64,000 bases of DNA from an uncultured Draconibacterium sp. (GCF_963677575.1 NZ_OY782038.1:806001-870000); one strand, 5' to 3'. Shown: positions 37,681 through 46,722, counted from the stretch's first letter. Program-made: numbers and translations. Notes: generated by a model not told the origin, from the letters alone.

Positions 37681-37974
37681 TTAACCTCCAATTATTACGG
37701 TTGCACTTCCCATTATTATTGATCCGCCGTGAGCGGTAAGATCGCCTACACGAGCGGCTGGCATTCCTCCGATCAACACTGTACCCGATCCTACTATAAT
37801 CGTATCGGGCGGCCCGGAACAAGTGGCCATATCGCCTACCCTTGCAGCGGGTAATCCTTCAATTAAAACTGTTGGACTCCCGGGAGGTAAAACCGGTCCT
37901 CCAACATGAGGAACGGGGCCCGGGTTTACCATCGGACAGGTGTGCATATCTGTTATTCTTGCTGCTGGTGGCAT
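37681..37974 (-). CDS. PAAR spike-tip protein (Afp10-like)
   Basis: The 97-aa product is a bare PAAR domain: MPPAARITDMHTCPM, GLPAARVGDMATCSG and GMPAARVGDLTAHGG are its three repeats, with His and Cys residues that bind the tip zinc. It caps the VgrG-like trimer to form the piercing point. No toxin extension is attached. It begins 1 nt after the VgrG-like gene ends. Confidence 0.95.
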   Translation of the reverse strand: MPPAARITDMHTCPMVNPGPVPHVGGPVLPPGSPTVLIEGLPAARVGDMATCSGPPDTIIVGSGTVLIGGMPAARVGDLTAHGGSIIMGSATVIIGG

Positions 37975-37975
37975 A

Positions 37976-39721
37976 TTAATTTATTTGTACTAATGATCCT
38001 GTTACTTTTGTTGTAGCCGGCGATACCAGTTCAGATCCGGCACCGCCTTCGGCTTTAAATTCAGCAGTGGCTGTAATGCCAACATTCGTTCCCTCGATGT
38101 TAACATCGCCCGTTGCTTTTATCGAAATATCTCCGTCGCTTTCGAGTGTTATTCCGCTGGAATCGAAGGTGCTTACATTTCCTGATTCGTCTTCAATTTT
38201 TATGGTTCCGGCATCGTCGTCAACCGTTATTATTTTGCCACCGGGTGTTTCCAAAACAATCGATTTTTTCTCGTCGTTGAAAATGAATTTCAGCTCACTG
38301 CGGGTCACAAATCCTTTTTCGTTATTGGGTTCCTCGGGTTCCAACGGCGAAGGCAATGCACTACTGTGTAACATGCCCAGAATCACCGGATCGTTAGGGT
38401 CGTCATTCAAAAAACCAACGATCACCTCATCATCCGGTTCGGGGCGAAAAAACGATCCGCGATTGTCGCCGGCATCGAGTGTAGCAACTCGCGCCCAAAC
38501 GCCTTGTTCGTCGTTGTTAATTATGGGCATGCGTACCATCACACGGTACTCGCCGTTTGGGTCGTCGTGAATTTGCGTGACTTTTGCCACATGTAATCCG
38601 CTAACCGCACCAAGCAATCCGGCTGCCGGCATTTCATTGATATCGACTGTTTCGGAGAACCATTTTGGGTTAATTCCGAATTGGGTATCGATCGTCCAGT
38701 TTCCTTCTGTAATTTGATGGCGAACAGCCGAAACATAAACTTTGCCGTTGAAGCGATCGCCAACACCGGACAATACAACAGTTGTATTTGGCTTCACTTC
38801 AGTAACGCCCTGAAAGCGCACCCGCCCTCGCGTTTTCGACAGTTGATTAAACAACTTTTTGGCATTGGCCCAATCCTGTAAACCGGCATCGGTACTGGCG
38901 CTTCCATCGCGCAACTCTAACTTGTCAAGTTCAATTACCGAAGCCAGTTCGTCGGGCGAGATATTTCCGTTGAGCTCTACATCGGCATTGTTGGCTTCCT
39001 TTTCTACGATCTCCTGGTTCGCCACATCCCAGCCAAAACTGCTTACATTGGCAAACTGGTTTCTTGCATCCATTTCGGCATCAAAATCAAGGATGGTAGC
39101 GCCATAAACAAGCGTCATTTTTTCTTCCTGTGAATAATCGGGAGCCAACACTGAAAATTTACCATCATCGATCACACAAACTTTTCCGTTGGCCTGAGCC
39201 CGTGTAATGCAAAAATCCCAGTCGCTAACACGGTACTGCACCATTTCAGGATAATCTGCATTCGTTGCTTCCACATCGGATTCCAAACCATGAGCACCAA
39301 TAATTTCTTCCAGAATATCGCTGTCTTTGCTGTCGTAGAAATACTTGCTTTTGCGGCCGATGCTCATTTTCACGGCCTTGTCTTTGCATTCAATTTCCAG
39401 TTGTGCTTTGTCTGACCGGATTTTCAGATTATGGCGGATTACAATCCCTTTGAAAATCGTTTCTTCCTCGGAATGATAACCGCTTTTTATCTCAATATCC
39501 TTTCCGGGAACAAAGAAACTTTCGTTGCTCAACACAAAATCCTGTGCCGCAGGATCGCCGTCGAGCAAGACAATTTTTGCCCACGGAATCCGGTTGATCT
39601 CCTTTTGCACCGTAATGCTCAAAACCTGGTTGGTAGAAGACAGTTCTTCCCCTTCTACAAGAATTTTGTAAGTAACCAGGTCGGCCGACCGTGCAGTTGG
39701 TATGACTCGCGTTTCAGGCAT
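37976..39721 (-). CDS. VgrG/gp27-gp5-like hub-spike protein (Afp8-like)
   Basis: The 581-aa product has a gp27-like hub (GYHSEEETIFKGIVIRH, DSDILEEIIGAHGLESDVE, RVSDWDFCITRAQANGKVC), an OB fold (VAKVTQIHDDPNGEYRVMVRMP, split at about 375-395) and a repetitive beta-helix stalk near the C-terminus (GDISIKATGDVNIEGTN). The length is normal for the eCIS spike and it has no C-terminal effector. It trimerises under the tube and carries the PAAR tip. Confidence 0.93.
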   Translation of the reverse strand: MPETRVIPTARSADLVTYKILVEGEELSSTNQVLSITVQKEINRIPWAKIVLLDGDPAAQDFVLSNESFFVPGKDIEIKSGYHSEEETIFKGIVIRHNLKIRSDKAQLEIECKDKAVKMSIGRKSKYFYDSKDSDILEEIIGAHGLESDVEATNADYPEMVQYRVSDWDFCITRAQANGKVCVIDDGKFSVLAPDYSQEEKMTLVYGATILDFDAEMDARNQFANVSSFGWDVANQEIVEKEANNADVELNGNISPDELASVIELDKLELRDGSASTDAGLQDWANAKKLFNQLSKTRGRVRFQGVTEVKPNTTVVLSGVGDRFNGKVYVSAVRHQITEGNWTIDTQFGINPKWFSETVDINEMPAAGLLGAVSGLHVAKVTQIHDDPNGEYRVMVRMPIINNDEQGVWARVATLDAGDNRGSFFRPEPDDEVIVGFLNDDPNDPVILGMLHSSALPSPLEPEEPNNEKGFVTRSELKFIFNDEKKSIVLETPGGKIITVDDDAGTIKIEDESGNVSTFDSSGITLESDGDISIKATGDVNIEGTNVGITATAEFKAEGGAGSELVSPATTKVTGSLVQIN

Positions 39722-39723
39722 AT

Positions 39724-40443
39724 TTACGATACTTTTTCTATGGGCGGAAAGAATATTTTCTGTCCTACCTCTAATTTTCTAAAATTGGTGATGCGGTTTG
39801 CTTTTGCCACTTCGAGGTAATATTTCGAGTCGCCGTAAATCCGGTGCGTCATCAATGGCAGCGTATCGCCTTCTTTAACCTCCCGAATGTGAGTAAGGTC
39901 GGGCGAATTATTATTTTCGGTGGCTACCCGCAAAGTATCCTCAACAAAACCTTTAAATTTTGCGTTGGCCGTTGCGCGCAGCGGCGTACCGTCGGATTTA
40001 AACAGTTTAAAGGTGATATCTACTTCGGTTAAAACACCTTTGAATAACAGCGTTCCCCACGAGATAACCAGGTAATTGGGACGGTGCTCATCGCCGTTGT
40101 AATCGAAAACCACTCGTTTAAACTGGTCGATATCTTCCATTATACCGTTTCCTTCATCCGCCGAAAGTTCATTGTCATCGGCAGTTGAAGTGTCGCCATA
40201 ATTCACCAAAACTCCTGTTCGGTCGAAGATAAACTCCAACTCCAGGTCTTCGGGCGGTGTGCGATTATAACGCGGCGAAGAAGAACTTGTCCCCGATGCC
40301 TGCTGCTCATTCTGCTCCACCTTGTACTTAAAAACATACTTTTCCGGGTTCAACAAAGTCTGAAATTCGCCATTGGCAACTTCGTTATTGAACTGTTCGT
40401 CGCGGTATGCTTTTATCTGTAGTTTTGTAAGTTCTCCCGACAT
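39724..40443 (-). CDS. LysM-containing hub adaptor (Afp7-like)
   Basis: The 239-aa product has an N-terminal beta domain (LQIKAYRDEQFNNEV, NPEKYVFKYKVEQNEQ) and a C-terminal LysM-type module (VKEGDTLPLMTHRIYGDSKY ... LEVGQKIFFPP). Afp7/gp53-like proteins link the hub to the wedge; the LysM here is a structural element rather than a wall-binding one. Its start is 1 nt after the stop of the DUF5908 gene. Confidence 0.9.
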   Translation of the reverse strand: MSGELTKLQIKAYRDEQFNNEVANGEFQTLLNPEKYVFKYKVEQNEQQASGTSSSSPRYNRTPPEDLELEFIFDRTGVLVNYGDTSTADDNELSADEGNGIMEDIDQFKRVVFDYNGDEHRPNYLVISWGTLLFKGVLTEVDITFKLFKSDGTPLRATANAKFKGFVEDTLRVATENNNSPDLTHIREVKEGDTLPLMTHRIYGDSKYYLEVAKANRITNFRKLEVGQKIFFPPIEKVS

Positions 40444-40444
40444 A

Positions 40445-40609
40445 TCAGCGTTCTTCTTTTTTCGATAATATTTCCATCACCTGTTCCACGCAGGCTTCAA
40501 TAATTTTCTCTTTTGAGCTTTCCGACTCACCGCCACCACTGTTTTGTCGCTGTTCCGACTCACCGGAAACATTGATCTTGATGTGTAATTCCTTAATTTC
40601 TATCGGCAT
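40445..40609 (-). CDS. DUF5908 family small eCIS protein (Afp6-like position)
   Basis: This 54-aa gene is too short for most gene callers. The start MPIEIKELHIKINV is the DUF5908 signature; a Ser/Gly/Glu linker and a C-terminal helix (KEKIIEACVEQVMEILSKK) follow. Such proteins sit between the tube and LysM genes in many eCIS clusters. It is separated by 5 nt from the tube gene and 1 nt from the LysM gene. Its structural role is not settled. Confidence 0.85.
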   Translation of the reverse strand: MPIEIKELHIKINVSGESEQRQNSGGGESESSKEKIIEACVEQVMEILSKKEER

Positions 40610-40614
40610 AACAA

Positions 40615-41055
40615 TTAAATTACGTTGAAATAGTTATAAGTAAGTTCCAGTGTTTCGATGGCCAGTTCGCTTTCTTCGGCATTAAAATCGCTCATGCTCC
40701 ATTTTACCGGGTAGGCATGAACGACGTTCCAGCTCATCAGCGGCTCATGATTTTCATTCAGCAGTTTTACAATGAGATTGGTGGGCTTGAAGTTGAAGTT
40801 TTCAACGGCATCGCGGCACCATTTTATAACTTCCGAATCCACCAGTAACCCGCGTTTCAAAACCAGGTTCGGATACTTGGTTCGAACCGGGACTTTGTGT
40901 TTAAACCGGTTTTCTCCTCCTTCGGCAATTTCTTCGGTGTCCACGTCAACAGTCAGTCCTGCAACCGACTGGAAACGCTGATCGCCGCTACTGGCAGAAA
41001 TATTCGGAAACTCAACACTAAAATGAAATCCTATGGGTGGATGGAATTCACTCAT
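40615..41055 (-). CDS. eCIS tube protein 2 (Afp5-like tube initiator)
   Basis: The 146-aa product has the gp19-like tube fold: GFHFSVEFPNI, FQSVAGLTVDVDTEE, LVLKRGLLVDSEVIKWC and MSWNVVHAYPVKWSMSDFN. It is paralogous to the neighbour tube protein 1. In Afp-type particles the second tube protein sits between hub and main tube. Its ATG overlaps the TGA of tube 1 (ATGA), so they are coupled. Confidence 0.92.
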   Translation of the reverse strand: MSEFHPPIGFHFSVEFPNISASSGDQRFQSVAGLTVDVDTEEIAEGGENRFKHKVPVRTKYPNLVLKRGLLVDSEVIKWCRDAVENFNFKPTNLIVKLLNENHEPLMSWNVVHAYPVKWSMSDFNAEESELAIETLELTYNYFNVI

Positions 41056-41498
41056 TCTATCATAGTCAGCTTTTCATGTACGAACTCGGCAGTTTCGATG
41101 GCTATTTCGTTGCCATCGGCTTTAAAATCGGTAGCCTGAATTTTGGTGATGTAAGCATTGATCGCTTTCCAGCTCACCACCGGCTCGTGACTTTCATTTA
41201 GTAAACTGATTACCAGATCACCACGATATTTCTCGCCTTTTTCCTCAAAATACACTGTTTTCACCCATTTTTCGTAATACTCGCGCCCTTTGTCGGCAAA
41301 AGTTCCTCGCTTCAAAGTAATGTTGCTGTATTTCGACAAACCGGGTTGTTTGCTTTTGTGGTATTCAGCATCAGCACCGGCACGGTACTCAATCACTTCG
41401 CGTTCGAAATCGAGTCCTGAAACTTCGGTGCAGTTAAATTCTGTGTCGCCAAAGCTCACTTTAAAATGAAACTTTGGTAATGGATATGTAGTTGCCAT
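41052..41498 (-). CDS. eCIS main inner-tube protein 1 (Afp1-like)
   Basis: The 148-aa product has the gp19-like tube fold: FHFKVSFGDTEFNCTEVSGLD, ITLKRGTFADKGREYYEKW and VVSWKAINAYITKIQATDFK, split here around about residues 10-125. As the first tube gene after the sheath it is the likely bulk tube subunit. It is 27 nt downstream of the sheath gene. Confidence 0.93.
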   Translation of the reverse strand: MATTYPLPKFHFKVSFGDTEFNCTEVSGLDFEREVIEYRAGADAEYHKSKQPGLSKYSNITLKRGTFADKGREYYEKWVKTVYFEEKGEKYRGDLVISLLNESHEPVVSWKAINAYITKIQATDFKADGNEIAIETAEFVHEKLTMIE

Positions 41499-41525
41499 AA
41501 TTTATTCTTTTAAAGTGTTTTTGAT

Positions 41526-43460
41526 TTAAACTTCCTGCATTTTATGTGAGAACCGCAGAACGATGAATTCTGCCGGACGAACTGCTGCCATTCCGATCTC
41601 GATAATCATATAGCCATCAAGAATATCTTGTGCGGTCATTGTTTCGCCCAAACCGACTTTAACAAAGAAGGCTTTATCAGGCGTTGGCCCTGCCAGTGCA
41701 CCGGCTTTCCAAAGGTTCACCAGGTAATTATCGATCATGGCTTTCACTTTCACCCAGGTATTTGCATCGTTAGGTTCGAAAACAAAGATTCCGGTTGCTT
41801 TTTTAACCGATTCCTCCACCATGTTAAAGAAACGACGTACCGGAACATAACGCCACTCATTGTCGTTTCCGGCCAATGTTCGTGCACCCCAGATAAGGGT
41901 ACCTTTTCCGGTAAATGCACGAATAGCATTTACTGATTTTCCGGCCTCAGTATCAATATTCAGATTTTCCTGATCTTCGCTGGTAATATTAACAGCGGGG
42001 CCTTTTACTGCAGTAATGGAAACATTTGCCGGGGCTTTCCAAACACCACGGTTAGAATCAACGGCTGCGTAAACACCTACCACTGCTCCACTTGGAGGAA
42101 GAATCACTCCTTGTTTATTTATAGCTGCTATGATTCCGCTATAAACCGGATCGATCTGCTGCAGCGTATCTGTCCTGACTTTACGAGTAGCTGTAAGCTC
42201 CGAATAGAATCCATCAATCAATGCATTCAATTTGTCGTAAAGTGCGGTAAAAAACGGAGCGGCTTTCGAAGCAGTGCTGGTATCGGAATAAATATCGTTA
42301 GCCGAAGTTGTTGGTGCAGCGAAGGTGTAATCCGAAAAATCAGTATCAAAATCTGCCAACGTTAAAATAGGGCTGTCCCATGGAGGACCGGCCGGAACGC
42401 TTCCGTTTGCAGCATCGCTAAAATAAACGTAAGCATACAATACTTTCAGCAACTTATGAAACGGCGTGTCTTCATCAATTGTCTTAACATGAAGGCTGGC
42501 CGCTGATTTAGGATCGGCAGTATCACTATCGGTAAATGTCAAATCATAAAATGTTTTAAAAACGGAGTAAATAACACCTGCCTGAGTTACCAGTTGCGGC
42601 CGGGTTGTAATTGGACCTAAAGCAGTTGGTGCAGCCTTTGCTGCAATATCGGCATCCAGATTTCCGATGATAGCCACCAAATCGCTGTTAAACAATGAAG
42701 TTACCGGACTCACCAGAACACCGCCTTTAGTAAATGTACCCGCAACAATAGCGTCGTAATCAATTTTAAAAGGCAATGTGGTTTTTAACCACGGATAGTA
42801 CGTTGCACCATATTTCAGGTAATTCATACCCACGTTGTTTCTGAACTTGGCCACAGGATCGTCGGTTGGAGTCGCTTCATTGTTACCGTTAACGATATCC
42901 AGCACCGAAAAGCGGTCCTGTAATTTATTGCATTGCGCCAGCATGGCGGCATGTAATTCACCGGCACTAGCTTCTGCCAAATGAACCGATTCAGGAATAA
43001 CCAACAATGTAGGCAAGTCTTCTTTCTCAAGCGTTGCAAGTCCGGCCAACAATGCATCTTTTGTCGACGAAAGATTGGCATTAGAAAATGGATCGTCATC
43101 ATAGCCTCCCACGGAAACGATATAACAATCGCCGCCGCCGTTGGCGAAGAACATTCGCAGTGAATCGTAAATCAAAAATTCGCCATTTACCACCACCGAT
43201 TTCACTGAATTATCAGGTTTCAATTCTACTTCGATAGTGGTTGGATCGGGAGCTCCTCCAAAAAAGAACTCGTACTCTTTAAGCGAGCCTATTTTTATGG
43301 GTTTGAGAATACTTTCGGCATGAAAGTCAACGCCATCAACCACAGCCTCTTCGGTGTAGCCAATAAAGGCGGGAATTGCGGTTTCTACCTGAGCAACCGA
43401 AGGCGGGAAAATGGATATTTCCTCCACGTAAACGCCGGGTGTTTTGTAAGTTGTTGCCAT
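41526..43460 (-). CDS. eCIS contractile sheath protein
   Basis: The 644-aa product starts with TYKTPGVYVEEISIFPPSV, the sheath N-terminal arm, and FIGYTEEAV. The C-terminal domain shows VNAIRAFTGKGTLIWGARTL, EWRYVPVRRFFNMVEESVKK and AEFIVLRFSHKM, the sheath core that interlocks between rings. A variable insertion of about 300 residues in the middle would lie on the outer surface. Only one sheath gene is present, whereas Afp has three. Confidence 0.96.
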   Translation of the reverse strand: MATTYKTPGVYVEEISIFPPSVAQVETAIPAFIGYTEEAVVDGVDFHAESILKPIKIGSLKEYEFFFGGAPDPTTIEVELKPDNSVKSVVVNGEFLIYDSLRMFFANGGGDCYIVSVGGYDDDPFSNANLSSTKDALLAGLATLEKEDLPTLLVIPESVHLAEASAGELHAAMLAQCNKLQDRFSVLDIVNGNNEATPTDDPVAKFRNNVGMNYLKYGATYYPWLKTTLPFKIDYDAIVAGTFTKGGVLVSPVTSLFNSDLVAIIGNLDADIAAKAAPTALGPITTRPQLVTQAGVIYSVFKTFYDLTFTDSDTADPKSAASLHVKTIDEDTPFHKLLKVLYAYVYFSDAANGSVPAGPPWDSPILTLADFDTDFSDYTFAAPTTSANDIYSDTSTASKAAPFFTALYDKLNALIDGFYSELTATRKVRTDTLQQIDPVYSGIIAAINKQGVILPPSGAVVGVYAAVDSNRGVWKAPANVSITAVKGPAVNITSEDQENLNIDTEAGKSVNAIRAFTGKGTLIWGARTLAGNDNEWRYVPVRRFFNMVEESVKKATGIFVFEPNDANTWVKVKAMIDNYLVNLWKAGALAGPTPDKAFFVKVGLGETMTAQDILDGYMIIEIGMAAVRPAEFIVLRFSHKMQEV

Positions 43461-43480
43461 AACTGTTTTGATTTAATGTG

Positions 43481-44356
43481 TTACATGTATATTTCTGAGT
43501 ATATTTTATTATCGGCCGCGTTGGGCTTTATTAATTTCGCATCGGGATTAGGCAGTTCATGGTCTCCCAATTTTATACTGATAAAGCCTTGTGCGGTTAA
43601 CGGATGTTCGGTCTTCGTTACCAACTGACGAGCACTTCCGTTTTCTTTTTTTACATCGTCGCTGTTATGCGTTTGCTGGTTGGTGTCAAAAAAGTAGCGC
43701 CAGATTGTTTTCCGGTTGGCAAAAACAATATTGAATTCGCGCGGATCGTTTCGCAACGTCCCGTTTGGTTTAATTACATGATACGAACCACTTTCACCCA
43801 TCATGCCAACTCGGATAATACCAATCAGCTTGTTTTGTTCTTCAAGCGTCAGCTGTTGCATTTCATTCTTAATACTTTCTGAATTTAATCGGTAAGTATC
43901 GTCGATTTCAGCATTGCTATTCGACTTTTTAATTAGTGGAAACCCCGGATATTCAGTGGATAAACGATTGTTGGAAAAGAAAAACAATTGACCAGCATTT
44001 GCCAGCGCCACTTGTGTAAAGTGATTGAATGTACTGTTAAAAGTTTTCAGCAAAAAAGTGAGATGCAGAGAGTCGCTTAATGGAACAAAAGGACTGTTAG
44101 AATCGCTCTCTGATACTTTTGTCCACACCATAAAACCCCGGTCGGTGTTTTTGAGGATTAATTTATGACCATGAAGTTTTTGATTAGTTGTTGCTGAAGG
44201 AACGATAGAAAAGAGGTCGGAAAGCGGATAACCGGCCAACTGTTTTTCTTTTTCAACATCAGACATACTGAAATAATCGTCAGCTCCTTTATTCAAAAAG
44301 TATTTGTGCAATATATTTACACTGAACAAAGGCTTATATATGGTTGAAAAACTCAT
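43481..44356 (-). CDS. Unknown eCIS operon protein between cap and sheath genes
   Basis: I do not recognise this 291-aa protein. It has no signal peptide or membrane helix. There is a predicted beta-rich middle (HGHKLILKNTDRGFMVWTKV) and a region with TAQGFISIKLGDHELPNPDAK near the end. Its ATG shares a base with the stop of the DUF4255 gene (TAATG), so the two are tightly coupled. The position between the cap/terminator protein and the sheath suggests a structural role near the distal end of the particle, or a chaperone. That is inference from position. Confidence 0.75.
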   Translation of the reverse strand: MSFSTIYKPLFSVNILHKYFLNKGADDYFSMSDVEKEKQLAGYPLSDLFSIVPSATTNQKLHGHKLILKNTDRGFMVWTKVSESDSNSPFVPLSDSLHLTFLLKTFNSTFNHFTQVALANAGQLFFFSNNRLSTEYPGFPLIKKSNSNAEIDDTYRLNSESIKNEMQQLTLEEQNKLIGIIRVGMMGESGSYHVIKPNGTLRNDPREFNIVFANRKTIWRYFFDTNQQTHNSDDVKKENGSARQLVTKTEHPLTAQGFISIKLGDHELPNPDAKLIKPNAADNKIYSEIYM

Positions 44357-44949
44357 TAATTTATATCCTTTAGGGTTCCCTTTATTTTTGTTATTAGTTC
44401 TGTGTTTGCTTGTTTCTTGCTTCGGTCAACCTGTAGCAGTTGTACTTTGTAGATTACTGAGGGTAACTGTCGTCCACCGTGGGTGCCCCAAATGTGATTC
44501 CACACCTCGAAACCCGGCGTATAAAGATCAACAACGAACTTAAAATCATCGAGTTCCTGCATCGACACATTCGAGCGGTTATACACTGTATTTTGAGCAG
44601 TAAAAACCTTTTTCCCCTGGAAATATTCAATTGTTTTTGTAATGCTGATCAGTGAATTGGAGTAAATATCGCAATTGGCACTAACCATAAAAAAGAGGTT
44701 AATATTTACTGCCGGATTAAAATATTCGGCCTTATTATTAACCACCCTACTTGCTGGTTGATTCTTTAATGTTGATTCTTCCTGAACACTCAACAAAGAG
44801 ATAATAACCTTTCCTTCAAGGTTTTTTGCTTTGTCGGTTCCTGAATCCAGCAGCGCCAGGTTTTCCAAAACAACAATTTTGCCCAATCCGGCATCATCCA
44901 GATATGTTTCCAGTTGTTCTTTGAGAATTTGAAGAGTTTCGTAAATCAT
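44356..44949 (-). CDS. DUF4255 tube-terminator/cap protein (Afp16-like)
   Basis: The 197-aa product has the DUF4255 pattern: an N-terminal helix (MIYETLQILKEQLETYL), VIISLLSVQEESTLKN, INLFFMVSANCDIYSNSL, ISITKTIEYFQGKKVFT and FKFVVDLYTPGFEVWNHIWG. Afp16/Pvc16-type proteins end the tube and sheath at the distal tip. ATG 44949 is chosen over a GTG two codons upstream because an AAAAGG ribosome site fits it. This is the first gene of the operon, so its promoter should lie in the 280 nt upstream. Confidence 0.9.
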   Translation of the reverse strand: MIYETLQILKEQLETYLDDAGLGKIVVLENLALLDSGTDKAKNLEGKVIISLLSVQEESTLKNQPASRVVNNKAEYFNPAVNINLFFMVSANCDIYSNSLISITKTIEYFQGKKVFTAQNTVYNRSNVSMQELDDFKFVVDLYTPGFEVWNHIWGTHGGRQLPSVIYKVQLLQVDRSKKQANTELITKIKGTLKDIN

Positions 44950-45230
44950 AATCACCTTTTCAGTTTCTACTACTTACAAGTAAAACATAGTTTGTTGCGT
45001 CCTTTAAGAAGGAATCCTATACTAAAAAGGGCTGTGGTTATTATCTTCTGTATTTGTTGAAGTTTTAGGAACTTCAATCGTTTAATGGTGATTACAAGTT
45101 ACAACAATAAGAGTCATAAGTCAATACTTAAACTAAATCTAAATAAGACAACATCTGTTAAATCCTACATAACAACAACTTACAGGATAAATTTTGTTTA
45201 AATAATTGATTTTTAAGAAAAATAATTTGG
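44950..45230 (-). promoter_or_regulatory. Leader region of the eCIS operon with an 8-bp hairpin
   Basis: This 281-nt spacer separates the carboxypeptidase gene from the eCIS operon, both on the minus strand. TTGAAGTT (45057-45064) and AACTTCAA (45070-45077) form a perfect stem with loop TTAGG. No U-tract follows on either strand, so it is not a clear terminator. I see no perfect TAnnTTTG here; TATGTTTT near 44983-44990 (minus strand) is one base off. The operon promoter is therefore not assigned. Confidence 0.4.
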
Positions 45231-46658
45231 CTAGTAGTTTTGTTTTAACTGCACAAAAAGTTGTTCAACTTCTTTAATCAATGCACTGTGTGAACCGCCA
45301 AAATGGTTAAACATAAACGAGAATACCAGTTTGTGTCCTTTATCGGTTGTGAGATAACCCGAATAACAACGCACACGTGTCATCGAGCCACTTTTTGCCT
45401 GCAATGTTTTGCCAGGTAGTTTTTCCGTATCGAAACGTTTAAAAGTCCCTTTACCGGCTACAGGCAACGACTCTACAAATGCATCGTTCGAAGCCATTCG
45501 TGTTAAAAAACGGGTGAAGAATGCCGGAGACACCGCATTAAAATGCGAAAGTCCGCTACCGTCCTCCATAAAAATGTTTTCCATGCTTAATCCCCTGTCT
45601 TCCCAGTATTTTTTTACTAAATCAATTGCATCATTCCGGTTGCCCAGTCCGTTTTTCTCAACAGCAAGCTGTTTCAGAAAATGCTCGGCAAAAAGGTTTA
45701 CACTTTCATGGTTCAACACTTCTGCAATTTCAGCTAATGTTGGCGATTCCTGCGTATAAATCAATTTTGTCTTTTTACTCACATTTTTTTCAAAACGTGT
45801 GTCGCCGTCAACAAAAACACCCTCTGTTAAAAGATTCTGCAAAAATGAATCGGCCAAAATTTTTTCAGGATCAGGAACAGATGCTTTAATAGTGAAAGCT
45901 TTACGGTTTCGCGGAATAGTACCACGAATTACACGATGCTTGTCAAAAGGACCGCCAAAAACATAGGCATTGTCGCTGTTATTATCTGCCGAAAGTACTT
46001 CGTTATCGATTTGTAAGCCATCAATTTTAGGATAGGTTTGAATTACCTTTGTAAGCTTTCCAACCTTTTTAGGCGACGAAAATGTTATTCGGTACATATT
46101 ATCGAATACCGTAAATGCATTAGATCCGGCGCCGTAATAATTTCCAATATCGCCCCAAACCCAACTGTCAGGAATTCGTTCAGTGTCGTAAATTCCGCTA
46201 TCAAGGATCAAATCTCCTTTTACTTTTTTAATGCCCGAAGCCTTTACCTGTTTGGCCCAGTTTTTCAAAAATTCAAAATAATGATCCTGAAAATATTCCG
46301 ATCCTAAAGCCGGATCTGCCCCACCAATCAATACCAGATCGCCGTCCAAAACGCCGTCTTTATCAATTTTTCCCGTGTACAAGATTTGTGTTTTAAACCG
46401 GTAATCAGCCCCTAAAATTTCCAAAGCGATTCCCGAAGTGATCATCTTCATGGTAGAAGCCGGAACCAACAATTTCTCAGCATCCAAACTAAAAATCGTT
46501 TCGCCCGAATTCAGGTCGATTACATTCATTCCAACCAAAGCATTTTTGTAATCTTCCTGCTGAAGCAGCGTTTCTATAGCCGATTTAAAACTGTTTTGAG
46601 CAAGGATTTGCCCACTAAAAACCAAAAGAAAAAGTAGAGAGAAATATCGTACCTGCAT
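45231..46658 (-). CDS. dacB: D-alanyl-D-alanine carboxypeptidase/endopeptidase (PBP4, peptidase S13)
   Basis: The 475-aa product has a signal peptide (about residues 1-20, cut after ILA). The SxxK serine is in VPASTMKM (68-71), SxN is ESVN near residue 318, and the KTG-equivalent is AKSGSMT near 420. This order and spacing with a large insertion after SxxK is that of the S13/PBP4 family, which trims peptidoglycan cross-links in the periplasm. It precedes the eCIS operon but a 281-nt gap suggests separate expression. Endopeptidase action could help release of particles, but nothing shows that here. Confidence 0.93.
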   Translation of the reverse strand: MQVRYFSLLFLLVFSGQILAQNSFKSAIETLLQQEDYKNALVGMNVIDLNSGETIFSLDAEKLLVPASTMKMITSGIALEILGADYRFKTQILYTGKIDKDGVLDGDLVLIGGADPALGSEYFQDHYFEFLKNWAKQVKASGIKKVKGDLILDSGIYDTERIPDSWVWGDIGNYYGAGSNAFTVFDNMYRITFSSPKKVGKLTKVIQTYPKIDGLQIDNEVLSADNNSDNAYVFGGPFDKHRVIRGTIPRNRKAFTIKASVPDPEKILADSFLQNLLTEGVFVDGDTRFEKNVSKKTKLIYTQESPTLAEIAEVLNHESVNLFAEHFLKQLAVEKNGLGNRNDAIDLVKKYWEDRGLSMENIFMEDGSGLSHFNAVSPAFFTRFLTRMASNDAFVESLPVAGKGTFKRFDTEKLPGKTLQAKSGSMTRVRCYSGYLTTDKGHKLVFSFMFNHFGGSHSALIKEVEQLFVQLKQNY

Positions 46659-46665
46659 TTTTTAT

Positions 46666-46673
46666 TATTTTTG
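46666..46673 (+). promoter_or_regulatory. TAnnTTTG-type -7 element upstream of fluC
   Basis: TATTTTTG fits the Bacteroidota -7 consensus. It is in the divergent spacer between dacB and fluC and would start a transcript near 46680. No TTTG is found at the expected -33 distance, so this is a partial match only. Confidence 0.35.
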
Positions 46674-46722
46674 AAAGTCTAAAAATAACAGATTGTTTGG
46701 CTTGGCTATGCAAATCGAAATT

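Noticed and set aside
21447..44949. The contractile cluster as a type VI secretion system or prophage
   Set aside because: No TssJLM-type membrane genes, no capsid, portal, terminase or lysis genes are present, while DUF4255, DUF5908, the AAA+ ATPase and DUF4157 point to eCIS.
45057..45077. Hairpin as intrinsic terminator of dacB
   Set aside because: No run of T follows the stem on the minus strand, so it lacks the second half of a terminator.
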